This document shows positions 28,336 through 37,084 of a DNA stretch of 64,000 nt, in pieces. Where the stretch lies: positions 1,054,001 through 1,118,000 of the forward strand of contig NZ_PIRO01000001.1 in the NCBI RefSeq assembly GCF_003048905.1. The letters run 5' to 3'. Position numbers and translations under genes: made by a program. Source of the DNA: Campylobacter concisus (GTDB lineage Bacteria > Campylobacterota > Campylobacteria > Campylobacterales > Campylobacteraceae). Each line of letters opens with the position of its first letter. The stretch's first letter is position 1. The notes beneath the pieces were generated by a model that saw only the letters and a program-made list of their open reading frames with translations, ran no database searches and was not told where the DNA came from.

Positions 28336-30438
28336 ATGCGTGAAATTTTAAAACGAGATGGCACAAGACAAGAATTTGTAGCATATAAGATAGTAGATGC
28401 GATAAAAAAGGCATTTGCTAGCGAAAATTTAGCTTATGATGAGAAAGTTTTTACAAATGTTGTCCAAGATATCTTTCAAAAATCAAGCGCAATAACAGTC
28501 GAAGACATCCAAGATGCGATCGAAAAAGAGCTATTTAATAGCGGATATTTCGACGTTTTAAAGAGCTTTATGCTCTACCGTCATACCCACAAGCTTCAGC
28601 GTGAGCAAATTTTAGGCCTAAATGACGATACGACCTACATAAATTCAACTCAAACGATAAATGAGTACATAAACGGCACTGACTGGAGAATTTCTGCAAA
28701 CTCAAATACAAGCTACTCAAACGCAGGCCTTATAAACAACACCGCTGGTAAAGTCATAGCAAACTACTGGCTAGACGCTGTTTATAGCAAAGAAGAGGGC
28801 CTAGCTCATAGAAATGGCGACTACCACATCCACGACCTTGACTGCCTTACAGGGTATTGTGCTGGCTGGAGCTTACGGGCTTTGTTAAATGAGGGCTTTA
28901 ACGGTGTTCGTGGTAGGGTTGAGAGTAAAGCGCCAAAGCACTTTAGAGAGGCGCTTTATCAAATGGCGAATTTCTTAGGAATTTTGCAAAGCGAGTGGGC
29001 GGGTGCTCAGGCGTTTTCTAGCTTTGACACCTACCTTGCGCCTTACGTCTTCAAAGACGATCTAAGCGACGCCGAGATCAAAAAGGCGATAACTAGCTTT
29101 ATATTTAACCTAAACGTTCCTGCACGCTGGGGACAAAGCCCTTTTACAAACGTCACCATCGACATCACATGCCCAAGCGATCTAAGAGATCAGATCCCAA
29201 CGAGTGATGATATACACCTTTTTACAAACGTAAAAGACGAGAAAATTTTGAAAAAAGCAAACGAGCGTGGCAGAAAAAATTTGATCGATATGACCTACAA
29301 GGACTTCGAGCCTGAAATGGCACGCATAGATAAGGCATTTTACGAGGTTTTAACAGCTGGCGATAAGTGCTCGCAGCCTTTCACATTTCCTATACCAACG
29401 GTAAATATCACAGAGGATTTTGACTGGGATAGTGAAGTAGCGGATGTACTCTTTGAAAATACTGCCAAAATGGGCTCAAGCTACTTTCAAAATTTTATCG
29501 GCTCACAATACACTTATGACGAAAATGGCAATAAGATAGAAAACGAAAAAGCCTACAAACCAGGACATGTTCGCTCTATGTGCTGCCGTTTGCAACTTGA
29601 TCTAAGAGAGCTTTTAAAACGAGGTGGTGGTCTTTTTGGCAGCGCAGAGATGACAGGCTCTATTGGCGTTGTCACTATAAATTTAGCTCGCCTAGGCTAC
29701 AACTTCAAAGGTGATAAAGTCGCACTTTATAACAGGCTTAGCTATCTTTTGGAGCTTGCTAAATCGACACTTGAAAAGAAGCGCAAATTTATACAAGAGA
29801 TGTATGACAGAGGGCTTTATCCTTATACGGCTAGATATCTAAAGCACTTTAACAACCACTTTAGCACGATCGGTATAAATGGCATGAACGAGCTTCTTAG
29901 AAATTTCACAAATGATAAGGAGAATATCTCAACAAAATTTGGACGTGATTTTGCTATTGAGATGGTCGAGTTTTTGCGCGACAAGATAAGGACATTTCAA
30001 GAAGAGACTGGAAATTTATACAACCTTGAGGCGACTCCAGCTGAAGGCACAACATACCGCTTTGCCAAAGAGGATAAAAAGCGCTATCCAGACATCATCC
30101 AAGCAGGTGGGGGAGAGAATATTTACTATACAAACTCAACCCAGCTTCCAGCAAATTTTACAGATGATGCTTACGAGGCGCTTGATTTGCAAGATGATCT
30201 TCAGACTTCATACACTGGTGGCACAGTATTTCACCTTTATATGAAAGAAAGGATCAGCTCACCTAAAGCTTGCAAGGAGCTTGTAAAGAGCATAATCTCA
30301 AATTATAAGCTTCCATATATCACTATAACGCCTGTGTTTAGCGTTTGTTCAAAACATGGCTACATTGCTGGAGAACATGAATTTTGTCCGCTTTGCGATG
30401 CAGAATTAATAGAAAAAGAGAAAAACAATTCCAAATAA
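28336..30438 (+). CDS. nrdD: Anaerobic (class III) ribonucleoside-triphosphate reductase, catalytic part without glycyl-radical tail
   Basis: 700 residues: an ATP-cone (about 1-95, MREILKRDGTRQEFVAYKI), then the barrel of the class III reductase (NGDYHIHDLDCLTGYCAGWS, WGQSPFTNVTIDITCP, GGGENIYYTNSTQLP). The C-terminal zinc segment is CSKHGYIAGEHEFCPLCDAE. In normal NrdD proteins the glycyl-radical motif RVxGY follows this zinc site. Here the frame stops (TAA 30436-30438) 13 residues after the CPLC motif, and the radical motif is encoded by the next small cistron at 30448-30618. The ATG at 28336 follows a GGAAAGAGTGGG ribosome site. It reduces NTPs without oxygen, with formate as usual reductant. 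Confidence 0.93.
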   Translation: MREILKRDGTRQEFVAYKIVDAIKKAFASENLAYDEKVFTNVVQDIFQKSSAITVEDIQDAIEKELFNSGYFDVLKSFMLYRHTHKLQREQILGLNDDTTYINSTQTINEYINGTDWRISANSNTSYSNAGLINNTAGKVIANYWLDAVYSKEEGLAHRNGDYHIHDLDCLTGYCAGWSLRALLNEGFNGVRGRVESKAPKHFREALYQMANFLGILQSEWAGAQAFSSFDTYLAPYVFKDDLSDAEIKKAITSFIFNLNVPARWGQSPFTNVTIDITCPSDLRDQIPTSDDIHLFTNVKDEKILKKANERGRKNLIDMTYKDFEPEMARIDKAFYEVLTAGDKCSQPFTFPIPTVNITEDFDWDSEVADVLFENTAKMGSSYFQNFIGSQYTYDENGNKIENEKAYKPGHVRSMCCRLQLDLRELLKRGGGLFGSAEMTGSIGVVTINLARLGYNFKGDKVALYNRLSYLLELAKSTLEKKRKFIQEMYDRGLYPYTARYLKHFNNHFSTIGINGMNELLRNFTNDKENISTKFGRDFAIEMVEFLRDKIRTFQEETGNLYNLEATPAEGTTYRFAKEDKKRYPDIIQAGGGENIYYTNSTQLPANFTDDAYEALDLQDDLQTSYTGGTVFHLYMKERISSPKACKELVKSIISNYKLPYITITPVFSVCSKHGYIAGEHEFCPLCDAELIEKEKNNSK

Positions 30439-30447
30439 GGAGAGGAA

Positions 30448-30618
30448 ATGACAGAAAAAGAAATTTTAGAAAAAGTACAAGATAAACGCACAAAATGCGT
30501 AGTCTATACTCGTGTTATGGGTTATCATCGCCCAGTTGAGAGCTTTAACCTTGGTAAAAAAGGCGAGCACAAAGAGCGTATTAAATTTGATGAATACGCA
30601 AGTTGCTGCAAAAGATAA
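30448..30618 (+). CDS. Separate NrdD glycyl-radical domain protein
   Basis: A 56-residue protein whose core RVMGYHRPVESFNLGKKGEH matches the C-terminal radical segment of class III reductases. Gly25 in RVMGY is the expected radical site. The ATG follows an excellent ribosome site (AAGGAGAGGAA) that overlaps the nrdD stop. The ORF lies in the same frame as nrdD, three codons beyond its TAA, so readthrough would give a full-length enzyme. A separate product would have to dock in trans, as the stand-alone glycyl-radical protein GrcA (YfiD) does with pyruvate formate-lyase. A two-cysteine end (ASCCKR) is unusual. Too short for many gene finders. Confidence 0.85.
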   Translation: MTEKEILEKVQDKRTKCVVYTRVMGYHRPVESFNLGKKGEHKERIKFDEYASCCKR

Positions 30619-30654
30619 TCACCGCAGCCAATAAAAATATAAAAAACTCAAATA

Positions 30655-30680
30655 AAAAGGCACAATCTTCTGTGCCTTTT
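30655..30680 (+). terminator. Terminator between the NrdD tail and nrdG
   Basis: A perfect 10-bp inverted repeat (AAAAGGCACA / TGTGCCTTTT) with a 6-base loop, the right arm ending in a T run. It should end or reduce transcription from nrdD before the activase gene, 22 bases later. Confidence 0.8.
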
Positions 30681-30702
30681 AAATCTCAAAAGGTCCATAA
30701 AT

Positions 30703-31377
30703 TTGCATAAAGTCTTTAGTATAACGCCATTTACTACGCTTGATTATCCAGACAAAGTGGCTGCGGTAGTTTGGTTTGCAGGCTGTAATATGCGATGCGT
30801 GTATTGTTACAATATAGAAGTTGTAAATTCAAATGGCAATATAGAAATGGCTGAGGTTTGTAACTTCTTAGACCGCCGCATAGGCAAGCTAAATGGTATC
30901 GTCTTTAGCGGTGGCGAATGCACGGCAAATCCTTTGTTTTTAAAACTTGCAAGAGAGGTCAAGTCAAGAAATTTTTGCCTAAAGGTCGATACAAATGGCT
31001 CTCATATTGAGATTTTAAAAGGGGCGATAGGTGAAGGGCTGATTGACTATATCGCACTTGATTTTAAAGCACCAAAAGAGAAATTTGTGGGCGTAACTGG
31101 CTCAAATTTATATGAAAAATTTATTAGCACACTAAAATATCTGCTTGAGATAAATTTTGATTTTGAAGTAAGAACAACCGTGCATGCAGATTTTTTAGAT
31201 GAAACAGATATTTCTTTGATGTCTGAAATTCTTTATGACCTTGGATATAGAGGCAATTATTATTTGCAAAAATTCCTTAGCACAGGTGAAAATTTTGGAA
31301 ATTTGGTTGATGCTAAAAGTAGCTTTGATCCGAAAAAAATCATCTCAAAACTTCCTATCAAACTAAGAAATTTTTAA
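30703..31377 (+). CDS. nrdG: Radical SAM activating enzyme for the anaerobic reductase (NrdG-like)
   Basis: A 224-residue radical SAM protein with the cluster motif CNMRCVYC (about 29-36) after the typical opening ITPFTTLDYPDKVAAVVWFAG. The opening and the GGECTANP segment are those of NrdG/PflA-type activases of the 'anaerobic ribonucleoside-triphosphate reductase activating protein' family. It should abstract hydrogen from the glycine of the NrdD tail. The start is a TTG, 25 bases after the terminator, with AAAAGG before it. Confidence 0.88.
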   Translation: MHKVFSITPFTTLDYPDKVAAVVWFAGCNMRCVYCYNIEVVNSNGNIEMAEVCNFLDRRIGKLNGIVFSGGECTANPLFLKLAREVKSRNFCLKVDTNGSHIEILKGAIGEGLIDYIALDFKAPKEKFVGVTGSNLYEKFISTLKYLLEINFDFEVRTTVHADFLDETDISLMSEILYDLGYRGNYYLQKFLSTGENFGNLVDAKSSFDPKKIISKLPIKLRNF

Positions 31378-31421
31378 ATTTCTACTCATTATTTTTAACA
31401 AAAATTTTTGCTTTGCAAAAC

Positions 31422-31427
31422 TATAAT
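31422..31427 (+). promoter_or_regulatory. -10 box for the Fe-alcohol dehydrogenase gene
   Basis: TATAAT 25 bases before the start codon, with AAGGAG as ribosome site between. The dehydrogenase therefore probably has its own promoter. Confidence 0.55.
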
Positions 31428-31451
31428 CATTAAAACTAATAAGGAGAAACT

Positions 31452-32597
31452 ATGCAAAATTTTAGCTTTTTAAACCCTACAAAAATAGAATTTGGCAAAG
31501 ACAAAGAGCAAAATATCGGCAGATACATGAAAGAATTTGGCGTTAAAAAGACGCTTATCATCTATGGTAGCGATAGGATCATAAAAAATGGCCTTTTTGA
31601 TGTCGCAGCAAAGAGTCTAAGTGCTAATGGTATCGAGTTTTGTAAGATAGGCGGCGTGAAGTCAAATCCAGTACTAAGCAAGGTAAATGAGGCTATAAAT
31701 TTAGCTAAAAAGCAAGGTGTCGATAGTGTGCTAGCCATAGGTGGTGGCTCAGTACTTGACACGGCAAAGGCTGTGGCTGCTGGAGTTAAATATAATGGCG
31801 ACGTTTGGGACTTTTTTACCGGTAAAGATCCAAGTGAAGCGCTTATGATCTTTGACATCATAACACTAGCTGCAACTGGCTCAGAGATGAACGGCGGCGC
31901 AGTCGTCACAAACGAAGCCACAAAAGAGAAATTTGCCATGCACGGCGCTTGTCTTTACCCAAAAGTGTCGGTGATAAACCCACTTCTTCAAGCAAGCGTT
32001 AGCAAGGAGTACTTGGTCTATTCAGCTTCAGACATCATCGCTCACAGCATCGAGGGCTACTTTACGGCGAGCATCCAGCCTGAGATCATAAATTTATACA
32101 TCGAAGCAAACATCAAAACGGTCATGAAAACGACTGAAATTTTACTAAAAGAGCCTGAAAACTACGACGCTAGAGGCGAGTTTGCCTGGGCTGCTACGAT
32201 GGCACTAAATGGCCTAACTTACGTCGGAACGGCTGGCTACTCATATCCAAATCATATGATCGAGCACGCCATAGGTGCAGTCGTGGACTGCGCGCATGGA
32301 GCTGGGCTAAGTGTGGTTATGCCAGCTTGGATGAAGTGGTATAAGAGTAGAAATTTAGAGGCATTTAAGCGTTTTGGTAGAGAAATTTTTGGCGTGGATG
32401 ACGCAGACGCAGGCATAGAGAGGCTAAAAGAGTGGTTTAGCAAGATCGGCACACCAACAAGTCTTATTGAAATCGGAGTTGATGATACAAATTTAGATGA
32501 GATCATGGCTCTAGTTTATGACTATGCGAAAGGTAGGAGGCTAGAGCAAATTTATACAAAAGAAGCTATAAGTGAAATTTTTGCCTTAGCGAGATAA
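31452..32597 (+). CDS. Iron-containing alcohol dehydrogenase (YqhD/butanol dehydrogenase-like)
   Basis: A 381-residue group III alcohol dehydrogenase. The nucleotide-binding GGGSVLDTAKAVAAG and the metal-binding histidines in HMIEHAIGAVVDCAHGAG (with an aspartate upstream) are visible, and the opening FLNPTKIEFGKDKEQ is typical of YqhD/BdhA. It reduces aldehydes to alcohols, preferably with NADPH. It heads a run of redox genes on the same strand and may detoxify aldehydes. Confidence 0.9.
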   Translation: MQNFSFLNPTKIEFGKDKEQNIGRYMKEFGVKKTLIIYGSDRIIKNGLFDVAAKSLSANGIEFCKIGGVKSNPVLSKVNEAINLAKKQGVDSVLAIGGGSVLDTAKAVAAGVKYNGDVWDFFTGKDPSEALMIFDIITLAATGSEMNGGAVVTNEATKEKFAMHGACLYPKVSVINPLLQASVSKEYLVYSASDIIAHSIEGYFTASIQPEIINLYIEANIKTVMKTTEILLKEPENYDARGEFAWAATMALNGLTYVGTAGYSYPNHMIEHAIGAVVDCAHGAGLSVVMPAWMKWYKSRNLEAFKRFGREIFGVDDADAGIERLKEWFSKIGTPTSLIEIGVDDTNLDEIMALVYDYAKGRRLEQIYTKEAISEIFALAR

Positions 32598-32625
32598 AAT
32601 TTATCTAAATTTATAAAGGAAAAGT

Positions 32626-33264
32626 ATGAAAAAGATCGCCCTTATAGCTGGAGCTAGTGGTGCTTTAGGAAGTGAAATTTTAAAAAATTTATGCCAGAGT
32701 GAGCATTATAGTAAGGTCATCGCTCTTGTTAGGCACGAGCTAGAATTTACTCATGAAAAGCTTGAAGTAAAAGTAATAAATTTTGATGAGCTTAAAGATG
32801 AAGTGCCATTTATTGCTGATGAAGTCTTTTGTGCACTAGGCACAACGATGAAAGCGGCAAAGCATAAAGAGCAGTTTTATAAGGTGGATGCGACTTATCC
32901 TATAAATTTTGCCAAATTTGGCTTGGAATGTGGGGTAAAACGTTTTGTTTTTATCTCGGCGGCAGGAGCTAGTAGAAGGTCGGGTTCATTTTATTTAAAA
33001 GTAAAAGGACAAGCAGAAAGCAAAATACAAGAGCTTGGCTACAACTCGCTTCAGATCGTAAGAACGCCACTTATCGAGGCTGATAGAAAAGAATTTAGAC
33101 TAGGCGAGTATCTAGCGATAAAGGCGTTTAAATTTATCCCAAAAGGCTTTTTTGACGAATACCGCCCAATGAGAGCAGAAGATATCGCTAAAGTGGTCGT
33201 TGAAGTGGCACAAGATCACAGCGAGGGCGTGAAAATTTATAGCCCGATGGAGTATGCGAAGTGA
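32626..33264 (+). CDS. Atypical SDR-type NAD(P)-binding oxidoreductase
   Basis: A 212-residue Rossmann protein with the dinucleotide loop AGASGALGSEI at about 9-19 and the segment RFVFISAAGASRRSGSFYLK, as in HTATIP2/NmrA-type atypical short-chain proteins. The catalytic YxxxK is not in canonical form, although YLKVKGQAE resembles it. It overlaps the next SDR gene by 4 bases. The substrate is unknown. Confidence 0.75.
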   Translation: MKKIALIAGASGALGSEILKNLCQSEHYSKVIALVRHELEFTHEKLEVKVINFDELKDEVPFIADEVFCALGTTMKAAKHKEQFYKVDATYPINFAKFGLECGVKRFVFISAAGASRRSGSFYLKVKGQAESKIQELGYNSLQIVRTPLIEADRKEFRLGEYLAIKAFKFIPKGFFDEYRPMRAEDIAKVVVEVAQDHSEGVKIYSPMEYAK

Positions 33265-34031
33265 AAAGATACATCGCCATCACTGGAGCAAGTTCAGGCA
33301 TAGGAGCGGCCGTGGCAAAGGCATTTGCAAAGCGTGGGGAGAATTTGATCCTTGTTGCAAGACGTGGCGAGCTTTTAGAAGAGCTAAAAGGCGAGATAGC
33401 TAAATTTGCAGATGTCGATGTGATGATAGAGCTTTGCGACCTCTCAAAGCAAGAAAATGTCCTCTCTCTTTGGCAAAATTTAGAAAAATTTGAGCTAAAA
33501 GCGCTTATAAACAACGCTGGTTTTGGTGACTATAACAAGGTCGGCGAGCAAAATTTAGAAAAAATCACACAGATGATAAATTTAAACATCATCTCACTTG
33601 TCACGCTCTCAACGCTCTTTACTAAAAAATATAAAGACAAAGATACGCAGCTTATAAATATCTCTTCGATAGGTGGCTATAAGATCGTGCCAAACGCCGT
33701 CACGTACTGCGCTAGCAAATTTTTCGTAAGTGCCTTTAGCGAGGGGCTTTACCACGAGCTAGTACAGGACAAGCAGGCAAAGATGCAAGCAAAAGTGCTG
33801 GCTCCAGCTGCTACAAAGACAGAATTTGGCATGGTGGCAACTAGCAAAGAGAGCTACGACTACGACAAAGCGTTTAAAAAGTACCACACGAGTGAAGAAA
33901 TGGCGGAGTTTTTGCTTCGCCTTTATGATAGCCATTACTGCGTTGGCTCGGTGGATAGAGATAGCTTTGAGTTTAGCTTAAGCAAGCCAAAATTTGACTA
34001 CGCGATCAAATACGATCCAAAAGATAACTAG
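33261..34031 (+). CDS. Short-chain dehydrogenase/reductase
   Basis: A 256-residue classical SDR: cofactor motif TGASSGIG near the N-terminus, NNAG, catalytic serine in INISSIGGY and YCASK as the YxxxK catalytic motif. It starts at GTG overlapping the stop of the previous gene, so the two oxidoreductases are translated together. The family includes many aldehyde or ketone reductases; the substrate is not apparent. Confidence 0.85.
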   Translation: MKRYIAITGASSGIGAAVAKAFAKRGENLILVARRGELLEELKGEIAKFADVDVMIELCDLSKQENVLSLWQNLEKFELKALINNAGFGDYNKVGEQNLEKITQMINLNIISLVTLSTLFTKKYKDKDTQLINISSIGGYKIVPNAVTYCASKFFVSAFSEGLYHELVQDKQAKMQAKVLAPAATKTEFGMVATSKESYDYDKAFKKYHTSEEMAEFLLRLYDSHYCVGSVDRDSFEFSLSKPKFDYAIKYDPKDN

Positions 34032-34102
34032 GCGCTAAAGCCCTGGTAGCCTACGCCAAGGCTAGTAAAGCAAAAAAGTAGGATAAAATAAAAAGGCAGA
34101 TC

Positions 34103-35539
34103 ATGAAATGCGTTAGAGTTGCTATTTTAGGGGTTTGTTTAGTAGGCGCTTGCTTTGGAAATGAGCTTAAATTTGATGAAAACAAATTTGAGCTAAAAAG
34201 CGTGCAAGTTGGCGATAGGACGCTTAAATTTAGAGCCTATGAAGGCATAGTCTATGTGGCAAAGCCAGTTAGCGACTACGAGGTGCTAAATTTTTACGTG
34301 CCAGAGGAGAAATTTAGCGACCAAAAAGGGGCTATCTTTATGCCAAATGCGATCGGCGGCTACATGAGCGCAATGCCACCAAAGCCAGAAATCATAAACG
34401 AAAAACCAAATGCTACCCTTGAGGCGCTTCTTAGAGGATACGTCGTGGCAAGCGTTGGCGCTAGAGGCAGAACGCTAAAAGATAGCGAGAAATTTATCGG
34501 CAAAGCCCCAGCTGCGATAATCGATCTAAAAGCGGCTGTTAGATATCTTAAATTTAACGACAAATTTATGCCAGGCGACGCAAATAAGATCATCTCAAAC
34601 GGCACGAGCGCAGGCGGCGCGATGTCAGCACTTCTTGGCGCAAGCGCAAATGCAAAAGAGTACGAGCCATATCTTAAAGAGCTAGGAGCTGCAAGAGCAG
34701 ACGATCAAATTTACGCCGCTTCAGCCTACTGCCCTGTTACAAATTTAGAACATGAGGATGAGGCGTATGAGTGGATGTTTGGGGATTTGGATAAATTTGA
34801 AAGGATTGATTTTACAAGTCTTGATGTGAGCTCTTTTAACAACAGAAGCAAAAAGCAAAAGACTATCACAGGCGAGCTAAACGCCACGCAAAAAGAGCTC
34901 TCGCGCGAGCTAAAGAGTAAATTCCCAGCCTATCTAAACTCGCTAAATTTAAAAGACGCCAAAGGCCACGCGCTAAGCCTTGATGAAAAGGGCGAGGGCA
35001 GCTTCAAAGAGTATATAAACGCCCTCATCTCAAGGGCATTTACCGCTACAAAAAGCAACGACAAAAGCACGCTCACGCCTAAATTTATCACGCTTGATAC
35101 GCAGGGCTGCTCGCTTGGATATACGTTTAAGCTAGAAGACTTCATCGCTTCGCTAAAACGCGCCAAAGCGGTGGTTGCCTTTGACGGATTTGGGCTAGAA
35201 AATCCTGAAAATGACCTTTTTGGCGATAGCAAAACGCCTGCAAAGCACTTTACTAAATTTGCAAAAGAGCGAAGCGAGGGCGAGATGGCGGAGGCTAGCG
35301 TCATAAAGATGATGAATGCGATGAACTACGTCAAAAATAAAAATTCGGCGAAATTTTACCGCATAAGACAGGGCACAAACGACACCGACTTAGCCCTTGC
35401 CGTACCTGCTATGCTCGCGCTTTCGCTTAAAAATGCTGGCAAAGAGGTTGATTTTGAAGCGATCTGGGGACAAGGACATGGCGGCGACTACGATTTAGAC
35501 GAGCTTTTTGCTTGGATTAAAAGAGTGGTTGAGAAATAA
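34103..35539 (+). CDS. Secreted subtype B tannase-like alpha/beta hydrolase
   Basis: 478 residues with a signal peptide (about 1-19, GVCLVGACFGN). The nucleophile motif is GTSAGG (Ser169) after a strand and ISN, and a late histidine lies in GQGHGGDYD (about 459), the catalytic acid and base being expected between. The pattern KFRAYEGIVYVAKPV, the AIGGYMSAMP oxyanion region and the length are those of tannase/feruloyl esterase-like (subtype B) hydrolases. It should cleave ester bonds of plant phenolics, such as gallate esters, in the periplasm or outside. Such an enzyme is uncommon in Campylobacter. The substrate is inferred from family. Confidence 0.8.
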   Translation: MKCVRVAILGVCLVGACFGNELKFDENKFELKSVQVGDRTLKFRAYEGIVYVAKPVSDYEVLNFYVPEEKFSDQKGAIFMPNAIGGYMSAMPPKPEIINEKPNATLEALLRGYVVASVGARGRTLKDSEKFIGKAPAAIIDLKAAVRYLKFNDKFMPGDANKIISNGTSAGGAMSALLGASANAKEYEPYLKELGAARADDQIYAASAYCPVTNLEHEDEAYEWMFGDLDKFERIDFTSLDVSSFNNRSKKQKTITGELNATQKELSRELKSKFPAYLNSLNLKDAKGHALSLDEKGEGSFKEYINALISRAFTATKSNDKSTLTPKFITLDTQGCSLGYTFKLEDFIASLKRAKAVVAFDGFGLENPENDLFGDSKTPAKHFTKFAKERSEGEMAEASVIKMMNAMNYVKNKNSAKFYRIRQGTNDTDLALAVPAMLALSLKNAGKEVDFEAIWGQGHGGDYDLDELFAWIKRVVEK

Positions 35540-35554
35540 ATTTAAGGAAATTTG

Positions 35555-36235
35555 ATGATTAAAAAGCTATTTTTATTAGTATTTTCGGCAGCTTTTGCCT
35601 TTGGGGCGGAGGCGAAAGTGAGCTTATACGAGCTGCTTTCAACGCCAAATAACAAGAGCTTGCTGAGACAGCTTGGCAGGGAAAATATCCTTAGCTCAAA
35701 GAGCGAGCCAGGCACACAGGCGATCTTTTTTGTAAGCGCAAAGAGCAAGCCAGAGCTATTTTACCTGCTTGAGTTTTACAAGGACGAGGCGGCTTATAAA
35801 AAGCATATAAGCTCGGCGCATTTTAAGAAATTTGCAAGCGCAAGCGCTGAAATTTTGGCTAGCAAAAAGGCTATTGGTGTAAAAAAGAGGGCTGCGTTTT
35901 CTAAAAATTTAACGCCGGAGAGGCTAAAAGATACCTACTTTCACATCACAAATTTAAGCCTTTTAGCAAAGAGCGATACGAAATTTGAAAAGATCATCAA
36001 AAAATATATGCAAAAAAGCGTAGATGAGGGTGCTTTTGCACAGTTTGCCTTTAGTCAAAAGGACGCGCCAAGCAAATGGGTGCTGGTTGAAATTTACAAA
36101 GATGAAGCTAGCTTTGAGAGCTACCGTCACAGCGAAAACTACAAAGCTTATGCCAAAGAGCGAGCTGGGCTGATAGATGAATTTGACGGATTTGGTCTAA
36201 AAAACGAGACCTCATTTAGTAAGATAAAATTTTAG
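35555..36235 (+). CDS. Periplasmic protein with two ABM (quinol monooxygenase-like) domains
   Basis: About 226 residues: signal peptide (about 1-20), then two similar dimeric alpha-beta-barrel units, each ending in a stretch like FYKDEAAYKKHISSAHFKKF and IYKDEASFESYRHSENYKAY, the signature of antibiotic-biosynthesis-monooxygenase domains. ABM proteins oxidise quinols or sequester such compounds. Export is uncommon for the family. It starts 15 bases after the tannase-like gene (ATG at 35555 preferred over TTG at 35552, AAGGAAA before it), so both are likely one unit handling phenolics. The function is inferred. Confidence 0.7.
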   Translation: MIKKLFLLVFSAAFAFGAEAKVSLYELLSTPNNKSLLRQLGRENILSSKSEPGTQAIFFVSAKSKPELFYLLEFYKDEAAYKKHISSAHFKKFASASAEILASKKAIGVKKRAAFSKNLTPERLKDTYFHITNLSLLAKSDTKFEKIIKKYMQKSVDEGAFAQFAFSQKDAPSKWVLVEIYKDEASFESYRHSENYKAYAKERAGLIDEFDGFGLKNETSFSKIKF

Positions 36236-36243
36236 GAGATGCT

Positions 36244-36508
36244 ATGAAGAAAATTTAACTTTTTTGCGCACTAGCACTCATTAGTAGCACGGCTTTTGCC
36301 CTTGATAGGGCAGGGTGTGAGAGTTTAAAAGATGTGAAAATTTTAAACAATGAGATGATAGATGCGGCGTGGAACGAAAAGGATAAAGAGCATGCTAGCT
36401 AAGAGTAAGACCTACGCTGGCAAGGAATTTTTGGTGTGTGCGTATCCAAAGGTGGCTACATACGTGGGCGGTGACGCGAGCAAGGCAAGTAGCTTTGTTT
36501 GCAAGTAA
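36244..36508 (+). pseudogene. Broken small periplasmic protein gene
   Basis: A good ribosome site (AGGAGA) and ATG at 36244 open a frame that stops at codon 5 (TAA). Beyond the stop the frame continues as a signal peptide (LFCALALISSTAFA) and DRAGCESLKDVKILNNEMI, until another stop near 36400. A shifted frame then gives KSKTYAGKEFLVCAYPKVATYVGG down to the TAA at 36506-36508. So one nonsense change and one frameshift separate the parts. The original product would have been a secreted protein of about 85 residues with three cysteines. Confidence 0.7.
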
Positions 36509-36523
36509 ATTTAAGGAGAGAAA

Positions 36524-37084
36524 ATGAGTGAAATTTTAGTCGTATCAGGTCACACTGACCTTGAAAATTCCTTTGCAAATAAGATCATTTTAGGTGAGCT
36601 AAAAAAGCACTTGCCAGAGGCTAAATTTGACATACTAAGCGAGCTTTATAAAAACTACGTGATAGACGTAAAAGCCGAGCAAGAAAAGCTAGTAAAGGCT
36701 GATGTGATTGTGCTTGTTTATCCATTTTTCTGGTACGGCGTGCCATCACTTTTGCAAAAGTGGTTTGAGGACGTGCTAGTTCATGGCTTCTCTCATGGCA
36801 GCAGCGGAGATAAGCTACGTGGCAAGAAGCTGGTGCTTTCATTTACTTCTGGCTCGCCTGAAGAGCTTTATAAAAAAGAAGCACTTCAGCGCTATGAGAT
36901 AGAGGAATTTTTGCCGCCACTTAAGGCACTAACAAATACTTGTGGGATGGAGTTTGCAGGATATGTTTATAGCGGAGGGCTATCGTATCAGAGTAGGCAC
37001 GATGAGGCAAAGCTTGCTTTGATGAGGCAAAAGGCGCTTGACCATGCAAAAAGATTAGGGGAGCTGATAGGTAAAATTTCATGA
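36524..37084 (+). CDS. NAD(P)H-dependent flavin oxidoreductase (KefF/MdaB type)
   Basis: A 186-residue flavodoxin-fold reductase, opening ILVVSGHTDLENSFANK and with the quinone-reductase segment VLVYPFFWYGVPSLLQKWFEDVLVHGFSHG. Such enzymes reduce quinones or other electrophiles with two electrons. It overlaps the next small membrane gene by 4 bases. The ribosome site AAGGAGAG is strong. A GC-rich broken relative lies at 49462-50011. Confidence 0.85.
   Translation: MSEILVVSGHTDLENSFANKIILGELKKHLPEAKFDILSELYKNYVIDVKAEQEKLVKADVIVLVYPFFWYGVPSLLQKWFEDVLVHGFSHGSSGDKLRGKKLVLSFTSGSPEELYKKEALQRYEIEEFLPPLKALTNTCGMEFAGYVYSGGLSYQSRHDEAKLALMRQKALDHAKRLGELIGKIS

Noticed and set aside
28336-30618. The nrdD split as a simple frameshift or sequencing error
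   Set aside because: Both parts are in the same frame, separated by a TAA and three codons, and the second part has a strong ribosome site. A base substitution at the TAA could still join them, so this is kept as a test in the finding.
36524-37084. The intact quinone reductase as source of the broken copy at 49462
   Set aside because: The two differ clearly in sequence and in base composition, so the broken gene is not a recent duplicate.
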